From the NCBI GenBank assembly GCA_038748365.1, contig JBCDIZ010000002.1, forward strand, positions 1 through 64,000: a stretch of DNA of 64,000 nt. The letters are read 5' to 3'. The notes beneath the pieces were generated by a model. It searched no databases. It was not told the origin of the DNA and was given only the letters and a program-made list of their open reading frames with translations. Below, piece after piece: positions 36,022 to 44,974 of the stretch (position 1 is the first letter of the stretch; every line of letters begins with the position of its first letter). Position numbers and translations under genes: made by a program. The DNA is from Alterisphingorhabdus sp038748365 (GTDB lineage: Bacteria; Pseudomonadota; Alphaproteobacteria; Sphingomonadales; Sphingomonadaceae).

Positions 36022-37179
36022 TCAGAGTATGTACGACAGGAACGCCATAAAGCCGATATATAGCCGTCCGAAAAAGCCCATAGGCCCTGCCTTATCGGTA
36101 TAGACCAACACGCTGGCCTGGCCGCCGAGCCGCAGGTTGCGCGCCAGATCTTCGTCTACTTCAGTAAACTCGATCACCACCGGGAAACGCTGTTCCGGGC
36201 GTAGCCAGTTGCGGCTGTTATTGACGGTTGGCAGAGCACCTTGGGTGGAACGCGGTCCGGCGGCGACGCCAGAACCAACGCTGCGTATTGTACCGCTAAA
36301 AACGCTGCCTGGCATCGCTTCGAGAACAATATCGACCGATTGCCCGACTTCGACATTGCCAAGATTATTCTCTGTGAGGTCAGCATCAACCCAGACATCG
36401 CGGACGCTGATCAACGTCAGTGCCGGCTGGCCTGCTCCGGCAAAACGACCGGCATCGATATTGAGATCCGTCACCTTGCCATCTGCAGGTGCGCGGACCA
36501 CTGAACGGTCGATGTCGAGTCTGGCTTTCTCCAATGCACTGCGCGCGGCGCGGATGCGGTCATTGTCGGGGCCTAGGCTGCCACGGGCTATCTCTGCCTG
36601 ACGCAGCTGCGCTTCGGCAGCATTCACGCGGCTATTTGCTTCGCTGAGCGATGCGCGGCTGGCATCGAGGCGGCGCACCGAAACGGTGCCGGGATCGGCG
36701 GCGCGCAGGGCTTCATAACGGTTGGCCTCTTTGCGGATTTTGTTGAGCGAGGCTCTGGCAACGCCGAGATTGGCTCGCGCTACTTCGACAGCTGCGCTGG
36801 CCGCCTGTCGATCGCGTCCGACTGCATCCAGATCAGCCTCCGCCTTTTGCTGCGCCAGCTCATAATTGGCGGTGTCAATTTCAAACAGCGGATCGCCCTT
36901 TTTGACCAGCTGATTATCCACCACATCCAGCTTGATGATCTCACCAGCGACCTGTGGCGCAATCGGCACGACATAAGCGCCGATACGCGCCTGACTGGTA
37001 TAGGGCGTCACCCTATCGCCGATAAAATGCAGCAGATAGATAACAGCAACCAGACCGAGCAGCACCATCGCGCCGCGACCTGTCCGGCGCGCGGTTTTTT
37101 CCGCTTCGGTTGGTTCATTCACTGCGGTTTCTGCCTCTTCCGGCTGGCTGTCCTCGGCGTCTTGCTTGTCATCGCTCAT
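36022..37179 (-). CDS. HlyD/EmrA-type periplasmic adaptor
   Basis: 385 residues. An acidic N-terminal tail, one membrane helix (GAMVLLGLVAVIYLLHFIG, about residues 36-54), then the adaptor layout: YVVPIAPQVAGEI (lipoyl half), a long coiled-coil hairpin (~90-205), SVVRAPADGKVTDLNIDAGR (second lipoyl half) and a beta-barrel domain. It links an inner-membrane pump to the outer-membrane factor whose gene precedes it with a 4-nt overlap. Confidence 0.9.
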   Translation of the reverse strand: MSDDKQDAEDSQPEEAETAVNEPTEAEKTARRTGRGAMVLLGLVAVIYLLHFIGDRVTPYTSQARIGAYVVPIAPQVAGEIIKLDVVDNQLVKKGDPLFEIDTANYELAQQKAEADLDAVGRDRQAASAAVEVARANLGVARASLNKIRKEANRYEALRAADPGTVSVRRLDASRASLSEANSRVNAAEAQLRQAEIARGSLGPDNDRIRAARSALEKARLDIDRSVVRAPADGKVTDLNIDAGRFAGAGQPALTLISVRDVWVDADLTENNLGNVEVGQSVDIVLEAMPGSVFSGTIRSVGSGVAAGPRSTQGALPTVNNSRNWLRPEQRFPVVIEFTEVDEDLARNLRLGGQASVLVYTDKAGPMGFFGRLYIGFMAFLSYIL

Positions 37180-38762
37180 GGCGCTTCTTCCCCTGCCATA
37201 TTCTCGATAATATCATCGCCCCAATTGGTACGCTCCTGCATGCGCTCCAGCGTGCTTTCCGGGATGATCTCCTCTGGTGCACGCATCTCCCAGCTACCGG
37301 CTATTACGCGGTACAGGCTTATTAGCGCGACCGCTTCGCGTCCGCGGGCAGCGGTCAGGTTGTCCTCCTGCCGCAATAGTACCGCCTGAGCATCCAGAAC
37401 CCGGTCAAAGGGCGAAAGCCCCTCGCGATAGCGGGTAGTGGCAATTTCCAGCCCACGCCGGGCAATCGCAGCGGACTCGGTCAGCAAGGCAATTTCCTCG
37501 CGGATGCGCAAAAGGTTGATCGCCACAGTGTCGGTTTCGCGCGCCGCATCCAACACCGTCTGTTCATAGCGCGCCACCGCCTGTTCCAGTCGCGCATCCT
37601 GTGCCCGGATGGCATTGCGAATGCGGCCAAAGTCGAAAATCGGGAAGCTGAGGCTGCCCGCCAGCGATTCCGTCACCGCATCCGACAGGCCGCCCGCGGT
37701 GGTGCGGGTAATGCCAAAAGCCCCGGCCAGCACAAAGGCAGGCTGAAGCTGCGCCTTGGTCAGATCAAGCTGTGCTGCTTGTACCTCTATGCCCTGCACC
37801 GCGCTGCGCACATCGGGCCGCCGCATCAACATGTCTGCAGGGATGGCATAGAGTGGCAGATTGGCGACGGGGAATTCCTGTCGCGCATCAAGCACAATGT
37901 CGCCTGGCAGGCGCCCAGTCAGCACCGCCAGCGCAGCGCGCTCCTGCTCCATTGTCGCCATTAGCCCTGGAATAGCGGTCTCGGTCGCCACCAGTTGTGA
38001 GCGCGCCTGTTGCGCATCCAGCTCGCTGTCCTGGCCATATTCATAGCGCAGATTGGCGATATCGGTGCTGCGCTGCTGTAAGGCGGCATTGTTACGCACG
38101 ATCGCCAGTCGTGCCTCTGCGGTGCGATAATTATAATAGCGACGCGCGACCTCGGCAGATATCAATATCTCGATATCGCGGGCGGTCGCCTCAATCCCGC
38201 TAAGCACGGCATCGCCCTGTTCGATCGAACGCCGGATGCGGCCAAAAATGTCAATCTCCCACCCGGCAGAAACCCCGGCATCGACAAAGAGAAAGTCATT
38301 ATCGACAATGCGCCCGCCCGCCAGCGCATTGGCGGCATAGCCTCCGGTCAGTGTGCCGGTGAAGCTTTGCGGCCGCAAATTGGCGCGCAGACCGGCAGCT
38401 TGCGCACGCGCTTCGATGATACGCAGCGCTGCGATACGGATTTCGCGGTTTTCGTTACGCGCGGTGTTGATCAGGTCGAGCAGAACCGGGTCATTGAACT
38501 GGCCCCACCAGCCCGTTTCGCTTTGCGGCAGGGGCGCTGCAGCATCCTGCGCTCGCCGCGCAACTTCACTAAGTGCCGGTGTTTCCCAATCGGTGACATT
38601 CACTCCATCAACCGGCGCTTCTGTCCGGTTGATGGCACAACCGGTGAGCAACAGCGACAAGGCCACAATGCAGACGGCAAACCGAGGCTGACACGAAAGG
38701 GTGGTGCGAAAGCCCATCAGTGGAAATGGCATATTGCAGAAAGGTCGCGCAGGCATGTCCAC
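37176..38762 (-). CDS. TolC/NodT-type outer-membrane efflux lipoprotein
   Basis: Up to 528 residues. The signal peptide ends in the lipobox ALSLLLTGC, so it is an acylated NodT/OprM-type outer-membrane factor. Two repeats of the TolC fold are visible with ETGWWGQFNDPVLLDLI near the N-terminus, AGWEIDIFGRI and DFGRIRNAI. The start could be the GTG at 38762 or the ATG two codons later, both near GGGTGG. First gene of the three-gene efflux operon. Confidence 0.88.
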   Translation of the reverse strand: MDMPARPFCNMPFPLMGFRTTLSCQPRFAVCIVALSLLLTGCAINRTEAPVDGVNVTDWETPALSEVARRAQDAAAPLPQSETGWWGQFNDPVLLDLINTARNENREIRIAALRIIEARAQAAGLRANLRPQSFTGTLTGGYAANALAGGRIVDNDFLFVDAGVSAGWEIDIFGRIRRSIEQGDAVLSGIEATARDIEILISAEVARRYYNYRTAEARLAIVRNNAALQQRSTDIANLRYEYGQDSELDAQQARSQLVATETAIPGLMATMEQERAALAVLTGRLPGDIVLDARQEFPVANLPLYAIPADMLMRRPDVRSAVQGIEVQAAQLDLTKAQLQPAFVLAGAFGITRTTAGGLSDAVTESLAGSLSFPIFDFGRIRNAIRAQDARLEQAVARYEQTVLDAARETDTVAINLLRIREEIALLTESAAIARRGLEIATTRYREGLSPFDRVLDAQAVLLRQEDNLTAARGREAVALISLYRVIAGSWEMRAPEEIIPESTLERMQERTNWGDDIIENMAGEEAP

Positions 38763-38935
38763 CCGTTATCCCGCTAGACACTAAAAGAAAAGGATTTCAA
38801 GGCACTTTGATAAGTGTGTTTACCGCAGGAAACATCATGAAATGCCACGGATTGTTGCACCGGCTGCGATAGTTGATGCTAGCGCAGATGGCCCGCAAAA
38901 GCGGGACATCATCGGAAAGTCGGAACAAATGCTGT

Positions 38936-39514
38936 TTAGTTGGCCGTTACAGCCAGCGTGATCACATCGGTATATTGGCCTGCAAATACTGTGGTCCGGT
39001 CAACGCCATTTACATTACCGGCATTCTGTTCAAGCACGCCATTGACGGTGATAGTTAAAGTGCCAATAACACCATCCAGAAAAGCTCTCGAACCGCCAAA
39101 GCTCCGGGTCAATGGAGCAGTTAGACGTAGACGCGAAAAAGCGAGGCCTTCGCCTCCTTCAGATGACAGAAAATACGGGATTTCATTGCCTTCCCCGCCG
39201 CCACTGCCGATACGGACCAACACGCCTTCATTGATCGAGGTTATCGTGCGCGTAAAGCCATCGGGATCATTGCAGACATAGGTAATGTCGACCACGCCAT
39301 CGCTGTCCACCTCGGTGCCGGTAGGCGTCTGGGACAATATACCGAGGTCAATCTCGATATTCTCACCGCGATCAGAATTGGCCTCGCAAATCGGGTCAAC
39401 TTCAGCATTCAGCGTAAAGTTTACTTCCTGCGCCTGGGCAGCTGCGGGAAGTAAGGCAGCAAGCGCGGCAAATGGGGCGACTCGTTTAATATTGTGGATA
39501 GCCACGTGAAACAT
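38936..39514 (-). CDS. Spore-coat-U-type pilin, divergent copy
   Basis: 192 residues with a signal peptide (ALLPAAAQA). The SCPU domain (PF05229) pattern of archaic Csu-type pili is seen: NFTLNAEVDPICEANSD at the mature N-terminus, a second Cys in ITYVCNDPDG, and the C-terminal RTTVFAGQYTDVITLAVTAN, which supplies the beta-strand donor groove. GGAG precedes the ATG. It is transcribed away from the main pilus operon. The 370-bp gap between them could hold divergent promoters. Close relative of the pilins at 39882 and 40498, so a minor or alternative subunit. Confidence 0.85.
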   Translation of the reverse strand: MFHVAIHNIKRVAPFAALAALLPAAAQAQEVNFTLNAEVDPICEANSDRGENIEIDLGILSQTPTGTEVDSDGVVDITYVCNDPDGFTRTITSINEGVLVRIGSGGGEGNEIPYFLSSEGGEGLAFSRLRLTAPLTRSFGGSRAFLDGVIGTLTITVNGVLEQNAGNVNGVDRTTVFAGQYTDVITLAVTAN

Positions 39515-39654
39515 CTTGTGAATCTCCGTTGGTGATTCGTTTTGCTAAGCCTAGCGAAGCCCGGATATTGTTAAAGAGTGGTTACTCTCATGTCCCGAAA
39601 TGGACCAATACCCGCTGATTCGCAGAAATCTCTCAGTTTCAATGTATATAATGG

Positions 39655-39684
39655 TTGACGAAAAGTGAAGGCCCCGAATATAAA
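39655..39684 (+). promoter_or_regulatory. Candidate sigma-70-type promoter of the pilus operon
   Basis: TTGACG (39655-39660), 18-bp spacer, TATAAA (39679-39684). It would start transcription near 39691 and leave a leader of about 190 nt before the first pilin. Prediction by eye only. Confidence 0.4.
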
Positions 39685-39731
39685 CATCCATATCGGAGCG
39701 GGGGGTCGCTTTGAGTCGTAGCTGAGGCAGG

Positions 39732-39758
39732 TTTTACCAGAATGTACTTGTGGTAAAA
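39732..39758. promoter_or_regulatory. Inverted repeat in the pilus leader
   Basis: TTTTACCA (39732-39739) and TGGTAAAA (39751-39758), a perfect 8-bp inverted repeat with an 11-bp spacer. It could be an operator downstream of the promoter candidate or a leader hairpin. Confidence 0.5.
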
Positions 39759-39833
39759 TCAGCCATTACTGCGCCTTAACTTCGTTTGGTCTTCTAATAA
39801 GGACCGTGAATGGCAGATTAATTTCTGTGTAAA

Positions 39834-39861
39834 TGGAAATGTTACAAAGTATACATTTCCA
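39834..39861. promoter_or_regulatory. Inverted repeat just before the pilin ribosome site
   Basis: TGGAAATGT (39834-39842) and ACATTTCCA (39853-39861), 9-bp arms with a 10-bp spacer, ending a few bases before the GGAGG ribosome site of the first pilin. Its position suits an RNA hairpin that affects translation, or a protein operator. Confidence 0.5.
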
Positions 39862-39881
39862 AGTGTTGGAGGTTCTTTATT

Positions 39882-40448
39882 GTGAGGGCAATGCTTGCAT
39901 CTTTTGCTGCAGTCAGCGCACTTGCAATCTCTGCTCCCGTTTCAGCAGAGGAGCTTACCATCACTTTGACTGGTGAGGTTACGCCCATATGCGGTGTGAC
40001 CAATGATGAAACCAATGCGGCACCCGGCCCTATTCCGATTAATTTTGGAATGTTGTCGGACACGCCTGTTGGGCAGCAGACTGATCGGATAACGAGCCGT
40101 TTGTTGATCACCTGTAACAGTCCCGATGGTGGCAGTGTCACCATCAACTCGGAAAATGGCGGCAAATTGTTTCTTGACGGTGTTGGCGGTGAAGCTCGTG
40201 AAGTGGGCTACACCATCAGTTCCGTAGGAGGCTTTGGGCTGTTCTTCCCTGAAACCGATCTCGGTGCCGATGTCGTACGCACTTTTCCGGGTGCGGCGCA
40301 ATTCATTCAGGGACAAAGATTGACGTTGTTTTTCAAAGCCAACGGCGTGGCTGTGAACAATGACGCCAATGCCAATGAGGCCGATCGTACGACCGTCTTC
40401 GCTGGCAATTATACTGACGTTGTAACTGTATCTGTAACTGCAAATTAG
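39882..40448 (+). CDS. Spore-coat-U-type pilin, first gene of the pilus operon
   Basis: 188 residues from a GTG with GGAGG eight bases upstream. Signal peptide (ALAISAPVSA), then ELTITLTGEVTPICGVTND, a second Cys (LLITCNSPDGG) and the C-terminal RTTVFAGNYTDVVTVSVTAN that all SCPU pilins in this locus share. Such subunits polymerise by donor-strand exchange after passing the periplasmic chaperone. 49 bp upstream of the second pilin. Codon use is ordinary, which suggests a minor subunit. Confidence 0.87.
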   Translation: MRAMLASFAAVSALAISAPVSAEELTITLTGEVTPICGVTNDETNAAPGPIPINFGMLSDTPVGQQTDRITSRLLITCNSPDGGSVTINSENGGKLFLDGVGGEAREVGYTISSVGGFGLFFPETDLGADVVRTFPGAAQFIQGQRLTLFFKANGVAVNNDANANEADRTTVFAGNYTDVVTVSVTAN

Positions 40449-40497
40449 TGAATGAAACCGGGCTTTGGTTTTGCCCATATTTAAATGGAGAATGATG

Positions 40498-41067
40498 ATG
40501 AAAAAGATTATTGCACTTTCTGCTGCTGCTATCGCAATGGCTGCTGTTTCTGCACCTGCTGCTGCTCAGTCTGGTCCTACCGTGGATCACGAACTGCGTG
40601 GTGAAGTAGAATCCATCTGCGGTGCTTTCGACTTCCAGGATAGCCCTGTTCTGATCGACTTCGGCATCCTGTCTGACGTTCCGGTTGGTCAGCGTACCCC
40701 GGAAATTGTAAATGGTGTTACCATTGTTTGTAATGGCCTGGGCGGTGGTACCGTCAACATCACCTCACAAAATCAGGGCTTCATGTTCCTGACTGGTACA
40801 AGTGGTGGTGCTGCACAGCAGGTCGGTTATGTTGTTCGTGCTACCGGTGGTAGCGGTCTGGCCTTCGGCGAAACCAATCTGGCTAGCCCGGTTGCACGTC
40901 CGTTCAACGGTTCGTCAGCTTTCGTTAACGGCCAGAGCATGACCCTGCGTTTTGCTGCTGATGGCGTGCTTGACGAAAATGCAGGTGCTGCAAACCAGGC
41001 TGACCGTACGACCGTCTTTGCCGGTATCTACACCGACATCGTAACTGTCGATGTAACTGCTAACTGA
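40498..41067 (+). CDS. Spore-coat-U-type pilin, probable major subunit
   Basis: 189 residues from the third of three in-frame ATGs (40492, 40495, 40498), chosen for spacing to TGGAG. Signal peptide (IALSAAAIAMAAVSAPAAAQ), paired Cys (ESICGAFD, VTIVCNGLGG) and the shared ending RTTVFAGIYTDIVTVDVTAN. Codons are strongly biased to GGT, GCT, CGT and CTG, unlike the neighbouring genes; this is the mark of a very highly expressed protein. A strong hairpin follows the gene (41091-41119) before the chaperone, which would raise pilin over assembly proteins. Confidence 0.88.
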   Translation: MKKIIALSAAAIAMAAVSAPAAAQSGPTVDHELRGEVESICGAFDFQDSPVLIDFGILSDVPVGQRTPEIVNGVTIVCNGLGGGTVNITSQNQGFMFLTGTSGGAAQQVGYVVRATGGSGLAFGETNLASPVARPFNGSSAFVNGQSMTLRFAADGVLDENAGAANQADRTTVFAGIYTDIVTVDVTAN

Positions 41068-41090
41068 TTATTACATAATCATAATAGCGG

Positions 41091-41119
41091 GGTGGGAGTG
41101 GTATAAATCCACTCCCACC
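41091..41119 (+). terminator. Intra-operon hairpin between pilin and chaperone
   Basis: An 11-bp perfect stem (GGTGGGAGTGG with its complement, loop TATAAAT) 24 bp after the major pilin. There is no T-run, so it is more likely an attenuator or an mRNA-protecting hairpin than a full terminator. Confidence 0.65.
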
Positions 41120-41184
41120 CATTTGCTGTATTTGGCCTCATGGCCTTGGGAAGATGCAGCATAATAATTTGATGGGTCACATAT

Positions 41185-41886
41185 ATGCGTGCATTTCGAG
41201 CAGCCGTTCTTGCTTTCAGCTTGCTATTGGGCTTGGGTTCTCTTGCTCAAGCGATGGAAGTTCAACCATTGCGGGTCATGCTGGTTCCGGCAGAAGGACG
41301 AACCGCGGGAACTATTTCCGTAAACAACACGCGTACTGATCCCCTTCCATATGAAATATCAGTTGAGCGCCGTATTATTGCGCCAGATGGCAGTCAGACA
41401 TTTACTTCTGCAGAGGATGACTTTGTTGTCTTCCCGCCACAGGGTCTGATTGAGCCTGGCGGTACTCAGGCAGTCAGGTTCCAGTATCTCGGTCCTATCG
41501 AACTGACCGAGACTCAGGGCTATGTTCTTCGGGTCAAGGAAGTCCCGGTGCGCGATGAAAATTTCTCTGGCATTCAGTTCGCCTATAGTTTTGGTGCTGC
41601 AATTTACGTCAAGCCTGCTGATGCAGAGGATGATATCGACATTAATTCGGTAGCGCGTGATGGCGATGTCATCACGGTCGGTATGGCCAATAGTGGCAAT
41701 GATTATAGCCTGCTGACAGCCAAGCGTCTGACCTTTGTCATTGATGGGCAGCGCTTCAACTATGGCCGTGAAGAGCTGGCTCAACTTATTCCCAACCCGC
41801 TGATTGCGCCCAATAGTGAACGCACATTGACCATCACTATTGCGGATTTGCCGACAGGGTCGATTGAAGAACTGCGCTTTAACTAG
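41185..41886 (+). CDS. Periplasmic pilus chaperone (archaic/Csu type)
   Basis: 233 residues with a signal peptide (LLGLGSLAQA). PapD-like features: an N-terminal strand EVQPLRVMLVPAEGRTAG, VFPPQGLIEPGGTQAVRFQY (the conserved edge with basic residue) and a second Ig domain ending in RTLTITIADL. It caps pilin subunits in the periplasm and hands them to the usher encoded next, 43 bp downstream. Confidence 0.88.
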   Translation: MRAFRAAVLAFSLLLGLGSLAQAMEVQPLRVMLVPAEGRTAGTISVNNTRTDPLPYEISVERRIIAPDGSQTFTSAEDDFVVFPPQGLIEPGGTQAVRFQYLGPIELTETQGYVLRVKEVPVRDENFSGIQFAYSFGAAIYVKPADAEDDIDINSVARDGDVITVGMANSGNDYSLLTAKRLTFVIDGQRFNYGREELAQLIPNPLIAPNSERTLTITIADLPTGSIEELRFN

Positions 41887-41929
41887 GGCAGGAAGATAGG
41901 AACGCATTGCTCTTGGGGGAGGAGCTCTA

Positions 41930-44900
41930 TTGTATAGCGCGCTGACAGTTTATGTTTTGCATTCAGTGGGGATCGCTACAGGCCTTCCGCAAAGCACCTA
42001 TGTCGATCAAAATTTCCCTAAGCCTCAATATGAGTTGAGCGGTTTGGAGCATGATTATGGTCCAACCTATCCCCCTGTTTTCAAGGATATACCGGATGTA
42101 CCGGACGTTCCCTTCCGGCCATCTGCACCATCCTTATTAAACCGCAAAGGCTTCAGCATCGGAGCGCAGGCGCGGGATAATATCGGATTGGGAATCGCGC
42201 TTGCCAATGCTGGTGCCGATACTGGCAATATGAAATCCGCCAATGCGGGTTTCGTCGCTCTTGCAAAGACGGACAATAACTCTCTGACCGGCAAGCGCGG
42301 CAAGGTCAGGCGTAAACCGATTAACCTTCTCGAAGCGCTGATTGAGCCGTTCGCTCCTATAGCCCATGCGACCCAGCCTTGGGTAGAGAAACCGCAGTTT
42401 AGCAACGCCGGACTCAGCAATGCGCCGATCAACCTGTTTGAGGGCTTTGCCAATCCTTTCGCAACACCAGTGGTTGCCTCGGCTTATGCTGAGCAGAGTG
42501 AGGAACAACCCAATGCTGCCGGAGCTAATGAGGCTGCAGTAGAGCAGCCACAGCCGACTGCCCCGCAAGAAGCCGCGCAGACTCAGGTGGAGGACCAGCA
42601 GGCTGGTCCTCCACCACCACCAGTCGCGCAGCCGGAGGAACAACAGGCCACGCTGTCGCTGCCGCTAGTGATTGATGGCCGCCGCTACCAACCGGTAACC
42701 GCCACTATTACCCAAAGCCGTGCCGTTGCCGTCAGTAGTATTGATCTGGCGCGCGCCACTTCTGATTTGCTTACAGATCAGACATCGACTGCGATCCTTG
42801 CACTTGGTGATGGCTTGGTGCCTGTAGAATCTTACGCACCTTTAGGTATATCGGTTAGCCTCAATCCAGCGACATTGGCGATTGAAGTCGGTGTTGATCC
42901 CAGCCTGTTGCGTGGCCGCACTGTCGCGGCTTCGAGGGATATTGATTTCACCGGTGTCGAGCGCATTACCCCGTCTGATTTTTCATTCGGTGTAACCGCT
43001 GCAGCGATTGCGTCCTCCTCGCTGGATAGTAATTTTGAACCGAATACCCAGATCGACTTTGCCGGCTTTCTTAATATTGGCGGTATCCGGGGCCTCAATA
43101 TTGATTATGGCGGCAATTTTCAGGTCGCCAATGGCGGTGGTCGCCGGACATTCATACGCGACCGCATTGTCGGCTTCACCGACTGGCCTGATCAGGCCTT
43201 TCGTCTTTCCGCTGGCGATGTCATCCCCAATCAATCGCGTCTTGCCGGTGCTTTTGACGTCTTCGGTCTGAATTTTGAGCGCAACTATGAGGCTATTCAG
43301 CCTACCCGCAATATCCGCCCCAATGCAGCGCGTTCCCTGCGTCTGGAACGGCGATCAGCGGTTGAAGTCTATGTCAATAATGTTTTGGTTGAGCGCTTTA
43401 TCGCCGACCCTGGGCCGATTGATATTACCCGCATCCCGCTTGCTGCGTTCAGCAACAATGTTTCGATCGTTGTTGAGGACTCATTAGGGCGCCGCGAGGT
43501 CGAGAGCTTTGCTTTCGGTTCGGATATCAATCTGCTTGCCGAAGGGCTGGATCAATTCAGTTTCTCTGCCGGCTTCCTGCGTAACCCCCTCAATATAGGG
43601 TTCAGCTACACCGATGACCCCGTCGTCAGCGCCTTTTACCAGCGTGGTATCTCGTCGACATTGACGATTGCCGGACATGCAGTCGCCACCGAAGCAACGC
43701 AAAGTGTCGGAGCCGGAGCAGCTATCGGCGTTGGTGTCGGTACCATCACTATGGATGCTGCGCTAAGCGAGGATGAGATACTTGGAACCGGTGTCGCCGC
43801 CGGGGCGACATTTCGCGGTTCGCCATTCTTTGGCGTTGATCAGGGCGAGTTTGCGACACTGACTTTTGACTATCGTTCGCGTGAATTCACCTCGCTCGAT
43901 CAGTTTGGCTTTTTGCAAAACATCAAATTTGATCTGCGTGCCGAATATCAGATCGATGTTGGAGAACGTACAGCGCTTTTTGGCAGCGCCAACTATGTTG
44001 AGCGTTACGACATTCAAGATCCCGATGTTTTTCTTTCGGCTGGTTTCCGGCAGAATTTCAATTCCTTCTTCCTAACACTGGCTGCGCGTTATGCAGAGCG
44101 GGCCAATGCCGATACCGATGTCGGTGTGCTGGCAACGCTTACTATTCCTTTTGGCACGCGCAACAGCTTTACCGCGACCTATGATACCGCCAGCAACCGA
44201 GGCCGTGCCGAATTCCGCCGCCTGCGCGGCCTGACGCTGCCCGAAGTCGACTACCGTATCGGTGTTTCCCGCTCGCCCAATGATAACTCGCTGTTCGGCA
44301 GCCTGGGCTTTGCCAATACGCGTTTTGATACCGAAGCGGACGTAACCCAGCGCTTCGGTCGCGATGGCAGTTCTGATGATCGCTTCGGTACTGCGCGTTT
44401 CCAGACCGGTATCGGTTATGCCGATGGTGAGTTTGCCATTGGCCGTGATCCGGGACGCGGTTTTGCCATTGTATCACGGCATGAATCGATCGAGGACTCA
44501 CAAATTGCGGTGCGTACCAGTGCGGCCGGGCGTGAGCTTGCCTTTGCCAATGATTTCGGTTCGGCGATTGCGACCATCAACTCGCCTTACCGGCCACAGG
44601 AGGTCACAGTCGATGCCCAGAACTTGCCTATTGGATATGATATTGGAGCTGGCCGCTATCTGCTTGAGAGCGGCGCGCGTTCAGGTCTGTTGATAGAAGT
44701 GGGCAGCGATGCCTTCCGCACCGCGATTGCGACCCTATTTGTCGACGATGCGCCTGTGGCTCTGGAATATGGTCGCTATACCAAAGTTGGTGATGAGGAC
44801 GCGCCGCCAAGCACCTTCTTCACCAACCGTGCTGGCCGCGCCGCGTTTAGCAATTTGTCGCCGGGCGACTATGTGATAGAAATACCGGGTATCAGGGCGC

Positions 44901-44974
44901 GCGGCACATTTACTATCAGTGAAGAAAGCGAGGCGCTTGTACGCCTTGAAGATCTGGAGTTGGAAAGACAATGA
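41930..44974 (+). CDS. Outer-membrane usher with a long Pro-rich N-terminal extension
   Basis: 1014 residues from a TTG with GGGGGAGGAG upstream. Residues ~265-1014 are an usher of the archaic chaperone-usher class: LPLVIDGRRYQPVTA (N-terminal domain), a barrel with VNNVLVERFIADPGPIDI (plug-like), and C-terminal Ig-like domains (PYRPQEVTVDAQNLPIGYDI, VPGI-type ending EIPGIRARGTF). The first ~250 residues are not normal for ushers, which are usually ~800 long; they hold two similar blocks, INLLEALIEPFAPIA and INLFEGFANPFATPV, then an Ala/Pro/Gln-rich linker with PPPPP. No classical signal peptide is evident at the start. Confidence 0.85.
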   Translation: MYSALTVYVLHSVGIATGLPQSTYVDQNFPKPQYELSGLEHDYGPTYPPVFKDIPDVPDVPFRPSAPSLLNRKGFSIGAQARDNIGLGIALANAGADTGNMKSANAGFVALAKTDNNSLTGKRGKVRRKPINLLEALIEPFAPIAHATQPWVEKPQFSNAGLSNAPINLFEGFANPFATPVVASAYAEQSEEQPNAAGANEAAVEQPQPTAPQEAAQTQVEDQQAGPPPPPVAQPEEQQATLSLPLVIDGRRYQPVTATITQSRAVAVSSIDLARATSDLLTDQTSTAILALGDGLVPVESYAPLGISVSLNPATLAIEVGVDPSLLRGRTVAASRDIDFTGVERITPSDFSFGVTAAAIASSSLDSNFEPNTQIDFAGFLNIGGIRGLNIDYGGNFQVANGGGRRTFIRDRIVGFTDWPDQAFRLSAGDVIPNQSRLAGAFDVFGLNFERNYEAIQPTRNIRPNAARSLRLERRSAVEVYVNNVLVERFIADPGPIDITRIPLAAFSNNVSIVVEDSLGRREVESFAFGSDINLLAEGLDQFSFSAGFLRNPLNIGFSYTDDPVVSAFYQRGISSTLTIAGHAVATEATQSVGAGAAIGVGVGTITMDAALSEDEILGTGVAAGATFRGSPFFGVDQGEFATLTFDYRSREFTSLDQFGFLQNIKFDLRAEYQIDVGERTALFGSANYVERYDIQDPDVFLSAGFRQNFNSFFLTLAARYAERANADTDVGVLATLTIPFGTRNSFTATYDTASNRGRAEFRRLRGLTLPEVDYRIGVSRSPNDNSLFGSLGFANTRFDTEADVTQRFGRDGSSDDRFGTARFQTGIGYADGEFAIGRDPGRGFAIVSRHESIEDSQIAVRTSAAGRELAFANDFGSAIATINSPYRPQEVTVDAQNLPIGYDIGAGRYLLESGARSGLLIEVGSDAFRTAIATLFVDDAPVALEYGRYTKVGDEDAPPSTFFTNRAGRAAFSNLSPGDYVIEIPGIRARGTFTISEESEALVRLEDLELERQ

